Below, piece after piece: positions 47,360 to 55,623 of a stretch of DNA of 64,000 nt (position 1 is its first letter; every line of letters starts with the position of its first letter). The stretch spans positions 1,302,001 through 1,366,000 of the forward strand of contig NZ_JAOPFX010000001.1 of assembly GCF_025515205.1 (NCBI RefSeq). The letters are read 5' to 3'. The translations under genes and the position numbers were made by a program. Under the pieces are notes generated by a model. The model was not told the DNA's origin. It searched no databases and saw only the letters and a list, made by a program, of their open reading frames with translations. Origin of the DNA: Microbacterium fluvii (lineage in GTDB: Bacteria > Actinomycetota > Actinomycetes > Actinomycetales > Microbacteriaceae).

Positions 47360-47805
47360 CGGCTCCCCCACAGTCGAGAGATCTTCTGCGCCGACGCCGA
47401 TTCGACAGCCACCGAGGCCAGGTCGGAGAGACCGAGCGCCTCGGGCACGAGCGGCAGGGCGACCTGCGTAGACACGGTGACGACGAGGGTCGCCCCCGCC
47501 CGCGGACACTCCCCGGCCGGGCGGCAGGTCAGCGCCACCTCGACCGCATCGGCGTCGAGCCCGTAGCCGTCGACGACCGAGGCGACGATCAGGTCGACCC
47601 GCTCGGCAGCCTCCGTCTCATCGGATGCCGTGGCCACGGCGCGCGCGACATGCCTCGCCGCGGCGTCGACCCCCATCGTCTGACCCTGGATCTGCCCCAG
47701 GGCGACGACGAGGTAGACCAGCGGCACCAGCAGCACGACACCGGCGAGGATGAACTCGAGCGCGGCCGATCCGGCGTCGTCAGTCCAGCGACTCGAGCGG
47801 GGCAC
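47356..47805 (-). CDS. TadE-family pseudopilin
   Basis: 149 residues. DDAGSAALEFILAGVVLLVP is a TadE-type signal/anchor helix with the conserved Glu five residues after Gly. Two Cys (CRPAGEC) may form a disulfide in the outer domain. Starts at GTG 47805, inside the preceding TadE gene (26-bp overlap), so co-expressed. Confidence 0.82.
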   Translation of the reverse strand: MPRSSRWTDDAGSAALEFILAGVVLLVPLVYLVVALGQIQGQTMGVDAAARHVARAVATASDETEAAERVDLIVASVVDGYGLDADAVEVALTCRPAGECPRAGATLVVTVSTQVALPLVPEALGLSDLASVAVESASAQKISRLWGSR

Positions 47806-48172
47806 GGGCGGTCACCTCCAGCATCCGACTCGCACCCAGCAGTCCCGCCAGCGGAAGCGTCGCACGAACGGTGACTTCGACCGCGGGCGCTCCGAGAGCC
47901 TCCGTGCGCCGCGCGCTCACGTCGGCGTCGTACGCGTCGCCCACCGAACGGGCGATGAGCGCCCGCGTGCGTTCGGCGCCCTCGGCGAGGGACGTGTCGG
48001 CGAGGGCGGCGTGGTAGGCGCCGTCGGACGCGGCATCGTGCAGCACGTTGCGCACGTACACGGCCAGCCCGAACTGCAGCACGGCGAGGGTGAGCACCGT
48101 CAGCAGCGCACCCACGAGCACGAACTCCACGGGGCTCGAGCCGCGCTCGTCGCCGAGCCGAGGCCGAGCCAT
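47780..48172 (-). CDS. TadE-family pseudopilin
   Basis: 130 residues. DERGSSPVEFVLVGALLTVL gives the G|S...E prepilin-like cleavage/anchor motif; the helix runs on to NVLHDAASDGAYHAALADTS, a pattern conserved in actinobacterial TadE proteins. It would be placed in the membrane at the base of the Tad fibre. Starts 3 nt after the pilin-like gene stop. Confidence 0.82.
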   Translation of the reverse strand: MARPRLGDERGSSPVEFVLVGALLTVLTLAVLQFGLAVYVRNVLHDAASDGAYHAALADTSLAEGAERTRALIARSVGDAYDADVSARRTEALGAPAVEVTVRATLPLAGLLGASRMLEVTARAPLESLD

Positions 48173-48175
48173 GCG

Positions 48176-48379
48176 TCACAGACCCGAGACGCTCGCGATG
48201 GCCTGCTCGAACAGGCCGGTCAGCGCGGGGCCGGCCACCGCCCACAGCAGAACGACGATTCCTGCCGTCATCAGCGTGATGAGCACCCACCCGGGCACGT
48301 CGCCGCGCTCGTCGTCGAGCTCTGCCCTCAGCCGCGCGCGTGCGCGCACGAGTGCCTGCTCCAGTGATGCACGATTCAT
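48176..48379 (-). CDS. DUF4244/Flp pilin-like protein
   Basis: 67 residues. A charged leader (ARARLRAELDDERG) is followed by DVPGWVLITLMTAGIVVLLW and ALTGLFEQAIASVSGL, the size and layout of Flp/DUF4244 pilins: cleavage after Gly would leave a 35-residue hydrophobic pilin. It lacks Glu at +5. ATG 48379 is preferred over 48397 since AAGGAG lies 7 nt before it. Confidence 0.75.
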   Translation of the reverse strand: MNRASLEQALVRARARLRAELDDERGDVPGWVLITLMTAGIVVLLWAVAGPALTGLFEQAIASVSGL

Positions 48380-48400
48380 GTGCGTTCTCCTTTCCATCGG

Positions 48401-49315
48401 TCACCCGATTCCGAGTCGGAGCATGAACACGCCGGGGAACACGGCGATGAGGATGCTCAGCGGGAGGATCAGGAAGACCAGCGGGAAGAGCATGAGGATC
48501 TCCCGACGACCCGCCTGTTCGATGAGGCTGCGCTTGGCGTCTTCCCGTGCGTCGCCGGCCTGCGACTGCAGCACCTGCGCCAACGGTGCTCCTCGGTCGA
48601 TCGCCGCGACCAGCTGATCGACGCTGCGGCGCAGCGCCGGCAGGTCGACGCGCTGCGCGAGCTCTTCCAGAGCGTCGGTCAGAGTCGAGCCGGTGCCGAC
48701 CGACAGCAGGGCGACGCGCATCTCGGCTGCGAGCTGCCCCGCGCCGACCTCGGAGACGCGCCGCAGCGAATCTAGGATGCCTTCGCCCGCCGACAGGCAC
48801 AGCGAGAGGAACTCGAGCACCGTGGGCAGCTCGTCGGCGATGCGGGCCGTGCGTGCGCGTGCCGCGCGCGTGAGCTGCAGGTCGCACGCGACGAGTCCCG
48901 CCACCGCCCCGAGAAGAGGAAGCAGAGCGGATGCGGGGCTCCCGGCGCCCGCCAGCACGAGCACCACGACGGTGACACCGCCGACGGCCAGTCCCGCGAG
49001 CGCCCAGGCGAGCCGGCGGGCACGGAAGGCAGCGGCATCCGCGGGCAGGCCCGCCTGACGCAGGCGTCGCTCGAGCGCCGGCGACGCCCCCGCAGCCCTG
49101 CTCCCGCGCGCGCGCCATCGCCGCGCGAGCGAGCGCACGTCGACTGCCGCCGCCTGCGGAAGCGACACTCCCCGCGGGTCGGTGACGTCGCGGATGTACG
49201 GACCGATGCGCCGCGCGAGCGAGGGGGCGCCCCACCGCGGTGCCGCAGAGAGCGCCAGCAGCACGCCCGCACCCAGCGCGGCGCCGAGGAGGATCGCGAG
49301 GGCCGCCGCCGTCAT
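48401..49315 (-). CDS. tadC: TadC-like type II/IV secretion platform protein
   Basis: 304 residues with a T2SSF domain (about 130-260: LPTVLEFLSLCLSAGEGILD, DALEELAQRVDLPALRRSVD) and helices at the N-terminus, middle (two) and C-terminus. TadB and TadC form the inner-membrane platform above the TadA ATPase. ATGA overlap with tadB. Confidence 0.85.
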   Translation of the reverse strand: MTAAALAILLGAALGAGVLLALSAAPRWGAPSLARRIGPYIRDVTDPRGVSLPQAAAVDVRSLARRWRARGSRAAGASPALERRLRQAGLPADAAAFRARRLAWALAGLAVGGVTVVVLVLAGAGSPASALLPLLGAVAGLVACDLQLTRAARARTARIADELPTVLEFLSLCLSAGEGILDSLRRVSEVGAGQLAAEMRVALLSVGTGSTLTDALEELAQRVDLPALRRSVDQLVAAIDRGAPLAQVLQSQAGDAREDAKRSLIEQAGRREILMLFPLVFLILPLSILIAVFPGVFMLRLGIG

Positions 49316-50172
49316 CCGAACCACCGCCGAGGCTCGGGAAGACGACCGACGCGCACCATCAGCCGGTAGGCCACCACCGAGACGATCGCGCTGACCACGA
49401 TGAGCACGACGCCTTCGGCCGTCGCATACGCACGGGCCGCCTCTGGACGGGTGGACAGCAGCGCGAGGATCACCCAGGGTGCGGCGACCCCGAGCACCGC
49501 GGCGCCGCGCGTCCAAGACTGGCGGGAGTCGACCTCCGCCCGCAGCGCCGCATCGGCGCGCACCGAAGCCGCCAGCGACCGCAGCACCGTCGTCAGCTCG
49601 GTGCCGCCGACCTGGCGCGCCATCCGCAGAGTCTCGATCACGCGATCACCCACGGGGTCGGCCAGTGCGCCCTTGAGCGTGCGGGCACTGGAGTCGAAGT
49701 GCCCGGACGCGGCCAGATCGCGCGCGAAGCCGACGAAGGGCTCGCGCAGGGGGTCGGGGGCGGAGGTGGCCAGATCGGCCACGGCGTCGGGGAGCGATCG
49801 CCCCGCGCGCACCGAGGCGATGAGCAGGTCGCACACGTCGGGCCAGAGACCGCGCCGGGTGCGCACGAGGCGCGCGGCGCGGACGCGCAGCCAGGCGAGC
49901 GGAGCAACTCCGCCGGCGAGGGCCGCAAGACCGGCGAGCACCGGCACGGGGCTGATCAGCCAGGCGACAGCACCGGCCAGGGCAGCGGATCCCGCGCATG
50001 CGGCGGGCAGAGCGCCGCTCGGCGCCGCGTGCAGACCCGCGGCATCCAGCAGCGCCCTGGTCGCGTCTGCGCGCTCGTCCCGTGCGCGCGTCCGGACCTT
50101 GCGCGGCCACACCCACGGAGACACCACCAGCAGCACTCCGGCGGCGAGCATGGCACCCCAGACGAGGGTCAT
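49312..50172 (-). CDS. tadB: TadB-like type II/IV secretion platform protein
   Basis: 286 residues with a T2SSF domain (LWPDVCDLLIASVRAGRSLP, FVGFARDLAASGHFDSSART, MARQVGGTELTTVLRSLAAS) and several hydrophobic helices. Pairs with TadC. Its ATG overlaps the stop of tadA (ATGA). Confidence 0.85.
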   Translation of the reverse strand: MTLVWGAMLAAGVLLVVSPWVWPRKVRTRARDERADATRALLDAAGLHAAPSGALPAACAGSAALAGAVAWLISPVPVLAGLAALAGGVAPLAWLRVRAARLVRTRRGLWPDVCDLLIASVRAGRSLPDAVADLATSAPDPLREPFVGFARDLAASGHFDSSARTLKGALADPVGDRVIETLRMARQVGGTELTTVLRSLAASVRADAALRAEVDSRQSWTRGAAVLGVAAPWVILALLSTRPEAARAYATAEGVVLIVVSAIVSVVAYRLMVRVGRLPEPRRWFG

Positions 50173-51326
50173 GTCGGCGCCGCACGATAGAGCGTGCGCG
50201 TCTGGATGACCCCGTCGACGACCCCCGTGGGCGCGACGATCTCGACGATTCGTCGCCGCCCCGAGCGGCCCTTGGCGCAGTGCACGACGAGGTCCACGCA
50301 CGACGCGACCGCGGGCACCACGAAGCCCGCGTCGATGTTGCGCCCCGCCAGCAGCGGCAGCGCGGCGAGCTTGCTCAGCGCCTCGCGCGCCGAGTTCGCG
50401 TGGATCGTGGCTGCACCCGGCACGCCCGTGTTCAAAGCGAGCAGCAGGTCCAACGCCTCGGCATCGCGCACCTCGCCGATCACGAGTCGATCGGGCCGCA
50501 TGCGCAGCGCCTCCTTCACGAGTCGCCGCAGCGACACCTCGCCGGTGCCCTCGAGGCTCGGCTGCCGACCCTGTAGCGACACGAGGTCGGCGCGGTCGAC
50601 GGCCAGCTCGAAGGTCTCCTCCACCGTGACGATGCGCTCCTCCGGCGGGCACGCGGCGATGAGTGCTCCCAGCAGGGTCGTCTTTCCCGCGTGGGTCGCG
50701 CCCGACACGAGGACGCTGCGGCCTTCTGCCAGTGCGTCTCGGAGCATCCGCGCCACCTCGTCGGGGAGGGCGCCTGCGGCGACCAGGCCGTCGAGGTCGC
50801 GGTAGGCCGGGAGGAACCGCCGGAGGTTGACGACCCAGTGACGACGCGTGATGTCGGGAATGACCACGTGCAGCCGGGAGCCGTCAGGCAGCGACGCATC
50901 GACGAACGGCGAGCTGAGGTCGACCCGACGGCCGGTGGCATGCAGCATCCGCTCCACGAGGTCGCGCACGGACTCGTCGGTCAGGGCGAGCGGCACACGT
51001 TCGCTCACACCGCCGCGGGCGACGAAGATGCGATCGGGGGCGTTGATCCACAGCTCCTCGACGGTCGGGTCATCGAGGTAGCGCTGCAGCGGTCCGTAGC
51101 CGGCCACGACCGCGAGCACGTCGCGCACACACGCGCCCTCGTCGTCGACCGGGGCGACTCCGCGCGCCAGCGCGAAGTCGTTGTGACGGCGCACCTCGGC
51201 ACGCGCCACCTGTTCCGCCGCCTGCGGATCGCGCGCCGGATCGATGCGCTCCTCCCGCAGCCGGTCGCGCACGCGCTCGGTCACGACGGCCGAGGGTGCC
51301 GCAGACGCGACGGGCGCGAGGCTCAT
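50169..51326 (-). CDS. tadA: TadA/CpaF secretion ATPase
   Basis: 385-residue hexameric ATPase of the GspE/VirB11 class. N-terminal domain with YGPLQRYLDDPTVEELWINA; Walker A GATHAGKT, Asp box around TVEETFELAV, Walker B RPDRLVIGEVRDAEALDLLL, His box TIHANSAREALSKL. Heads the leftward tadA-tadB-tadC-pilin-tadE-tadE-tadG operon. No CpaE/Ssd-like ATPase or prepilin peptidase is nearby, so a peptidase elsewhere must process the pilins. Confidence 0.93.
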   Translation of the reverse strand: MSLAPVASAAPSAVVTERVRDRLREERIDPARDPQAAEQVARAEVRRHNDFALARGVAPVDDEGACVRDVLAVVAGYGPLQRYLDDPTVEELWINAPDRIFVARGGVSERVPLALTDESVRDLVERMLHATGRRVDLSSPFVDASLPDGSRLHVVIPDITRRHWVVNLRRFLPAYRDLDGLVAAGALPDEVARMLRDALAEGRSVLVSGATHAGKTTLLGALIAACPPEERIVTVEETFELAVDRADLVSLQGRQPSLEGTGEVSLRRLVKEALRMRPDRLVIGEVRDAEALDLLLALNTGVPGAATIHANSAREALSKLAALPLLAGRNIDAGFVVPAVASCVDLVVHCAKGRSGRRRIVEIVAPTGVVDGVIQTRTLYRAAPT

Positions 51327-51365
51327 CGCGCCATGATGCCAACGCGCTGCGCCGAGCCGCTGAAG

Positions 51366-51374
51366 TTATCCACA
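51366..51374 (+). promoter_or_regulatory. Perfect DnaA-box-like 9-mer
   Basis: TTATCCACA, the consensus DnaA box, 40 bp upstream of tadA and 62 bp upstream of tRNA-Leu. A GGGGG/CCCCC inverted repeat follows a few bases later. Single box, so not an origin; it may be chance or a DnaA-responsive promoter site. Confidence 0.35.
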
Positions 51375-51435
51375 GCGATTCGGGGGGAATCCCCCACAGG
51401 AGACGCACAGTCGTCTCACTAGACTGATTCCACTC

Positions 51436-51517
51436 GCGGGAGTGGTGAAATCGGCAGACACGCAGGATTTAGGTTCCTGTGCCTTCGGGCGTGTGGGTTC
51501 AAGTCCCACCTTCCGCA
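51436..51517 (+). tRNA. tRNA-Leu (TAG)
   Basis: Class II tRNA with a long variable arm. Acceptor GCGGGAG / CTTCCGC (G-U pair), D-arm TGGTGAAATCGGCAGACA, anticodon stem CAGGA / TCCTG with anticodon TAG (reads CUA/CUN), variable stem TGCCTTCGGGCG, T-arm GTGGG TTCAAGT CCCAC, discriminator A. CCA is not encoded. TAGACT at 51420-51425 is a likely -10. Confidence 0.96.
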
Positions 51518-51549
51518 CGAGTCGTCGCTCACCACCCAGCCACCGCCGT

Positions 51550-52281
51550 ATGACGGGACCACCCTTGCATCAGATCGCCCTGATCCCCTGGCTCGATCCA
51601 GAGACGATCATCGCCGCCGCCGGCCCCTGGGCGCTGCTGGTGGTGTGCTTCATCGTCTTCGCCGAGACGGGACTGCTCGTCGGCTTCCTGCTCCCCGGCG
51701 ACACGCTGCTGGTGATCTCGGGGCTGCTCACGCACACCAACGACATCTTCGGCCTCAACATCTGGATCGTGGCCCTCCTGATCGCCCTGGCCGCCTTCAT
51801 CGGCGGCGAGGTCGGCTACCTCATCGGCCACAAGGGCGGCCCCGCCGTCTTCGAGCGCAAGGAATCGGGGCTGTTCAGCCGCAAGAACGTCGAACGCACC
51901 AACGCCTTCTTCGAGCGCTACGGGGGTCTCACGGTGATCCTCGCCCGGTTCGTTCCGATCGTGCGCACCTTCGCCCCGGTCGCCGCGGGTGTCGGCCACA
52001 TGCCCTGGCGCCGGTACAGCCTCTACAACCTCATCGGCGCGCTGCTCTGGGGCTTCGGCCTGGTCATGCTCGGCTACGTCATCGCCTTCATCCCGCCGGT
52101 CGCCTGGTTCGTTCAGGAGTACATCGACCTGATCCTCCTCGCCGCCGTCGGCGGAACGGCCCTCGTGACGCTGTGGCACTACTTCGCCGAGCGCCGCAAG
52201 GCGCGCGCCGAGACGGCAGCGGGCCTGCCCGCGGTCGATCCCGTCGTGACCGACGGCCCCGAGACGGAGCCCGGCAGCTAG
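51550..52281 (+). CDS. DedA family membrane protein
   Basis: 243 residues. DedA/SNARE-associated domain: ETGLLVGFLLPGDTLLVISG (with the conserved LPG.. segment), GGEVGYLIGHKGG, FFERYGGLTVILARFVPIVR, TFAPVAAGVGHMPWRRYSLY. These proteins move undecaprenyl phosphate or phospholipid head groups across the membrane and affect envelope stress. ATG 51550 has no Shine-Dalgarno, so it may be read through from tRNA-Leu 32 nt upstream; TTG 51565 is an alternative start. Stop overlaps that of Ku (CTAG). Confidence 0.87.
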   Translation: MTGPPLHQIALIPWLDPETIIAAAGPWALLVVCFIVFAETGLLVGFLLPGDTLLVISGLLTHTNDIFGLNIWIVALLIALAAFIGGEVGYLIGHKGGPAVFERKESGLFSRKNVERTNAFFERYGGLTVILARFVPIVRTFAPVAAGVGHMPWRRYSLYNLIGALLWGFGLVMLGYVIAFIPPVAWFVQEYIDLILLAAVGGTALVTLWHYFAERRKARAETAAGLPAVDPVVTDGPETEPGS

Positions 52282-53135
52282 GCCGACTTCTTCTTCGCGC
52301 CCTTCTTCTTCGACGGCGCGGATGCTGCCGCATCCGTCGCGCCGGTGCGTGCCGCCCGAGAGCGCTCGACGCTGGCCCGCAGCGCCTCCATGAGGTCGAT
52401 GACCTCGCCCTGCGGCTCGTCGGCCTGCTCGCCGAAGGTCTCGGACGTGTCGAGCGCCTCGCCCTTCTCGAGCTTCGCCTCGATGAGGGTGCGCAGCTCC
52501 TGCTGGTATTCGTCGGCGAACTGCGAAGGATCGAAGTCGCTCGAGAAGCTGTCGACGAGCGACGCCGAGAGCTCGAGCTCCTTCGCCGAGATCTTCACGG
52601 GTTCGTCGAGCGCCGCGAAGGCCGCTTCGCGCACCTCGTCGGCCCACAGCAGCGTCTGCAGCACCAGCACGTCGTCGCGCACCCGCAGCGCCGCCAGCCG
52701 GGTCTTCTGCCGCAGCGAGAAGCGCACGATCGCGGTGCGCTCGGTCTGCTCGAGGGTCTTGCGCAGCAGCACGTACGCCTTCGGAGATGCGGAATCGGGC
52801 TCGAGGTAATAGGCCCGGTCGAGGGTCAGCAGGTCGACCTGATCGCTCGGCACGAACTCCACGACCTCGATCTCCCGGCTGCGCTCGGCCGGCAGCGAGG
52901 CGATGTCGGCGGAGGTCAGCACGACGGTGCGCTCGCCGTCGTCGTAGGCCTTGTCGATGTCCTGATACGCGACCGTCTGACCGCACACCTCGCACGTGCG
53001 CTGGTAGCGGATGCGTCCGCCGTCCTCCCCGTGCACCTGATGCAGCGGCACGTCGTGGTCTTCGGTCGCGGAGTACACCTTGACCGGAACGTTCACGAGT
53101 CCGAACGTCAGCGCACCCTTCCAGATCGCCCTCAT
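52278..53135 (-). CDS. ku: Ku protein (non-homologous end joining)
   Basis: 285-residue bacterial Ku homodimer that clamps broken DNA ends and recruits LigD. MRAIWKGALTFGLVNVPVKV, RYQRTCEVCGQTVAYQDIDK, LLTLDRAYYLEPDSASPKAY, ALRVRDDVLVLQTLLWADEV and the Lys-rich tail SKKKGAKKKSA are diagnostic. TGTACT ends 6 nt before ATG 53135. Divergent from ligD, 82 bp apart, with a palindrome between. Confidence 0.95.
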   Translation of the reverse strand: MRAIWKGALTFGLVNVPVKVYSATEDHDVPLHQVHGEDGGRIRYQRTCEVCGQTVAYQDIDKAYDDGERTVVLTSADIASLPAERSREIEVVEFVPSDQVDLLTLDRAYYLEPDSASPKAYVLLRKTLEQTERTAIVRFSLRQKTRLAALRVRDDVLVLQTLLWADEVREAAFAALDEPVKISAKELELSASLVDSFSSDFDPSQFADEYQQELRTLIEAKLEKGEALDTSETFGEQADEPQGEVIDLMEALRASVERSRAARTGATDAAASAPSKKKGAKKKSA

Positions 53136-53138
53136 GCC

Positions 53139-53154
53139 CCCAGTACACACTGGG
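53139..53154. promoter_or_regulatory. Palindrome in ku/ligD divergent promoter
   Basis: CCCAGT, 4-nt spacer, ACTGGG: perfect 6-bp arms overlapping the proposed ku -10 (TGTACT on the complement, 53142-53147). A candidate operator for joint control of the end-joining pair. The regulator is unknown; no SOS box is recognisable. Confidence 0.45.
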
Positions 53155-53217
53155 AAGCCCCGCCGAAGCCAGGGGTTGCGCTCGCCCGTGCGGCGGGTCG
53201 CACGGCAGGATGAAGCC

Positions 53218-55623
53218 ATGCCGGGCGAGCAGCTGGTCACGATCGAGGGGCGACGGCTGCGCCTGACGAACCTCGACAAGGTGCTGTATCCGTCCACCGG
53301 CACGACCAAGGGCGAGGTGATCGACTACTACTCCCGCATCGCCCGGATGCTGCTGCCGCACCTCGCGGGTCGCCCCGTCACCCGCATCCGCTGGCCGGAG
53401 GGCGTCGACCATCCGTCGTTCTTCGCGAAGGACCTCGAGCGCGGCGCGCCCGACTGGGTGGCGCGGCGCGCGATCGACCACTCCGGCGGCGCCAAGGACT
53501 ATCCGCTCGTCGACGGGCTGCCGACGCTCGTGTATCTCGCCCAGGTGGCCTCGCTGGAACTGCACGTGCCGCAGTGGCGCTTCGACGAGAAGGGACGGCG
53601 CGCACACCCCGACCGACTCGTGCTCGACCTCGATCCCGGCCAGGGGACGGGGCTGGCGGAATGCGCTCAGGTGGCACGCTGGGCGCGCGACATCCTCACC
53701 GGCATGGGGCTCGGGCCCGTGCCGGTGACCAGCGGCAGCAAGGGCATCCACCTCTACGCCCCGCTCGACGGCGCGCAGACGAGCGAGCAGGTGACGGCGG
53801 TCGCGCACGAGCTCGCGCGGGCCATCGAGGCCGATCATCCCGACCTCGTCGTCAGCCAGATGGCCAAGATCCAGCGCGGAGGCAAGGTGTTCATCGACTG
53901 GAGTCAGAACAACGGCGCCAAGACCACGATCGCGCCGTACTCGCTGCGCGGCCGCGACCAGCCGACCGTCGCGGCGCCGCGCACCTGGGAGGAGCTCGAC
54001 GATCCTGAGCTGCGCCACCTCCTGCTCGACGAGGTGCTCGAGCGAGCGACGCGCGGCGACCTGCTGGCCGCGCTGAGGCCGCAGCCCACGGCATCCGCTC
54101 CGCTTGCCGCCTACATCGCCAAGCGCAGCGCGAGCGCCACGCCCGAGCCGGTGCCGGCGTCTCCCACCGCCGACGCGTCGGCACCCGCCGGCCGCCCACG
54201 GTTCGTCATCCAGGAGCACCACGCGTCCCGGCTGCACTGGGACTTCCGGCTCGAGCACGACGGCGTGCTGGTGAGCTGGGCCGTGCCCAAGGGGGTGCCC
54301 GCCGACTCGGGGCGCAACGCGCTCGCGGTCATGACCGAAGACCACCCGCTGGAGTACGCCGGCTTCGAGGGCCACATCCCCCGTGGCGAGTACGGCGCGG
54401 GCACGGTCACAATCTGGGACGCCGGCGACTATGACCTCGAGAAGTGGCGCGACGACGAGGTCATCGTCACAGTGCACGGCCGCCCAGGGGGGCCGCTCGG
54501 CACGGTGCGACTCGCCCTCATCCGCACGGGGGGCATCGGCGAGAAGTCGACCTGGCTGCTGCATCGCATGAAGACGGATGCGGCAGGCAGGACGCAGGAG
54601 GCCCTCACCCCCGCCGAGGCGGTCGCCACCGTGCCCGCGTCGGACGTGCGAACGACGCGGTCCCCGCGGCCGATGCTGGCCACCGGGGCGACGCCCGCGC
54701 TCGCCCGCAGCGCCGCGCGACGGTGGGGCGCGTGGGCGGAGGTCAAGTGGGACGGCATCCGGGCGCTCGGCGTGTGGGACGGCACGGCGCTGCGGCTGTG
54801 GGCCCGCAGCGGCACCGAGATCACGGCGCGGTACCCCGAGTTGACGGCGGGCGACCCGGGATTCGGGCCCGAGCCGGTCGTGCTCGACGGCGAGATCGTC
54901 GCCCTCGACGCGCAGGGCCGCCCGAGCTTCACGCGCCTGCAGAACCGCATGCATCTGACCAAGCCCCGTGAGATCGAGCGCGAGGCGCAGCGCACACCCG
55001 TGCGCTGGTTCCCTTTCGACGCGCTGGGTCGCGGCGACAGCGACCTCGACGATCTGCCGCTGCGCGAGCGTCGCGCGCTGCTCGAGCAGGTGTGCGGATC
55101 GACGATCCCGCAGATCGTGCTGCCCCCCGTGTTCGACGACGTCGACGACGCGCTCGCCGCGAGTGCGCAGTTCGGGCTGGAGGGGGTGGTGGTCAAGAAC
55201 CCGGACTCCCGCTACCGCCGGGGGGCCCGATCGGATCAGTGGCTGAAGGTCAAGCTGACCCGCATGCAGGAGGTCGTGGTCGGCGGCATCCGACCGGGCC
55301 GCGGCGGACGCACCGGCGCCATCGGGTCGCTCCTGGTCGGCATCCCCTCCGCCGACGGCCTGCAGTATGCGGGCCGCGTCGGCACGGGCTTCGGCGAAGC
55401 CGCCCTCGCGCGCCTGGAGGGGATGCTGCAGCCCCTGCGCACCGACGAGAACCCGTTCGTCGGCGTTCCCGCCGCCGACGCGTCGGACGCGCTGTGGGTG
55501 CGTCCGGAGGTCGTCGGAGAGGTGGAGTTCGGCGAGCTCACGCCCGCCGGCATCCTCCGTCACTCCCGCTGGCGGGGCCTGCGGCCCGACAAGTCCCCCT
55601 CGGACGTGGTCGTCGAGAAGTGA
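53218..55623 (+). CDS. ligD: ATP-dependent DNA ligase D (Pol-PE-Lig)
   Basis: 801 residues, domain order as in mycobacteria. Polymerase/primase about 1-295 (LTNLDKVLYPSTGTTKGEVI, LVLDLDPGQG Asp pair, VTSGSKGIHLY). Phosphoesterase about 325-470 (RFVIQEHHASRLHWDFRLEH, GYIPRGEY-like GHIPRGEYGAGTVTIWD). Ligase about 480-801: nucleotidyl Lys K510 in AEVKWDGIRALG, VVLDGEIVALD, GLEGVVVKNPDSRY, QWLKVKL. Repairs double-strand breaks with Ku. ATG 53218 has AGGA 7 nt away; the frame is open upstream without a better signal. Confidence 0.95.
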   Translation: MPGEQLVTIEGRRLRLTNLDKVLYPSTGTTKGEVIDYYSRIARMLLPHLAGRPVTRIRWPEGVDHPSFFAKDLERGAPDWVARRAIDHSGGAKDYPLVDGLPTLVYLAQVASLELHVPQWRFDEKGRRAHPDRLVLDLDPGQGTGLAECAQVARWARDILTGMGLGPVPVTSGSKGIHLYAPLDGAQTSEQVTAVAHELARAIEADHPDLVVSQMAKIQRGGKVFIDWSQNNGAKTTIAPYSLRGRDQPTVAAPRTWEELDDPELRHLLLDEVLERATRGDLLAALRPQPTASAPLAAYIAKRSASATPEPVPASPTADASAPAGRPRFVIQEHHASRLHWDFRLEHDGVLVSWAVPKGVPADSGRNALAVMTEDHPLEYAGFEGHIPRGEYGAGTVTIWDAGDYDLEKWRDDEVIVTVHGRPGGPLGTVRLALIRTGGIGEKSTWLLHRMKTDAAGRTQEALTPAEAVATVPASDVRTTRSPRPMLATGATPALARSAARRWGAWAEVKWDGIRALGVWDGTALRLWARSGTEITARYPELTAGDPGFGPEPVVLDGEIVALDAQGRPSFTRLQNRMHLTKPREIEREAQRTPVRWFPFDALGRGDSDLDDLPLRERRALLEQVCGSTIPQIVLPPVFDDVDDALAASAQFGLEGVVVKNPDSRYRRGARSDQWLKVKLTRMQEVVVGGIRPGRGGRTGAIGSLLVGIPSADGLQYAGRVGTGFGEAALARLEGMLQPLRTDENPFVGVPAADASDALWVRPEVVGEVEFGELTPAGILRHSRWRGLRPDKSPSDVVVEK

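Noticed and set aside
51442-51549. Upstream extension of the DedA frame through tRNA-Leu
   Set aside because: The extra 36 codons are the tRNA sequence itself.
51529-55563. 1344-codon minus-strand frame opposite DedA and ligD, containing part of ku
   Set aside because: Only the Ku portion is a real reading frame in its own register; the rest is antisense to well-supported genes.
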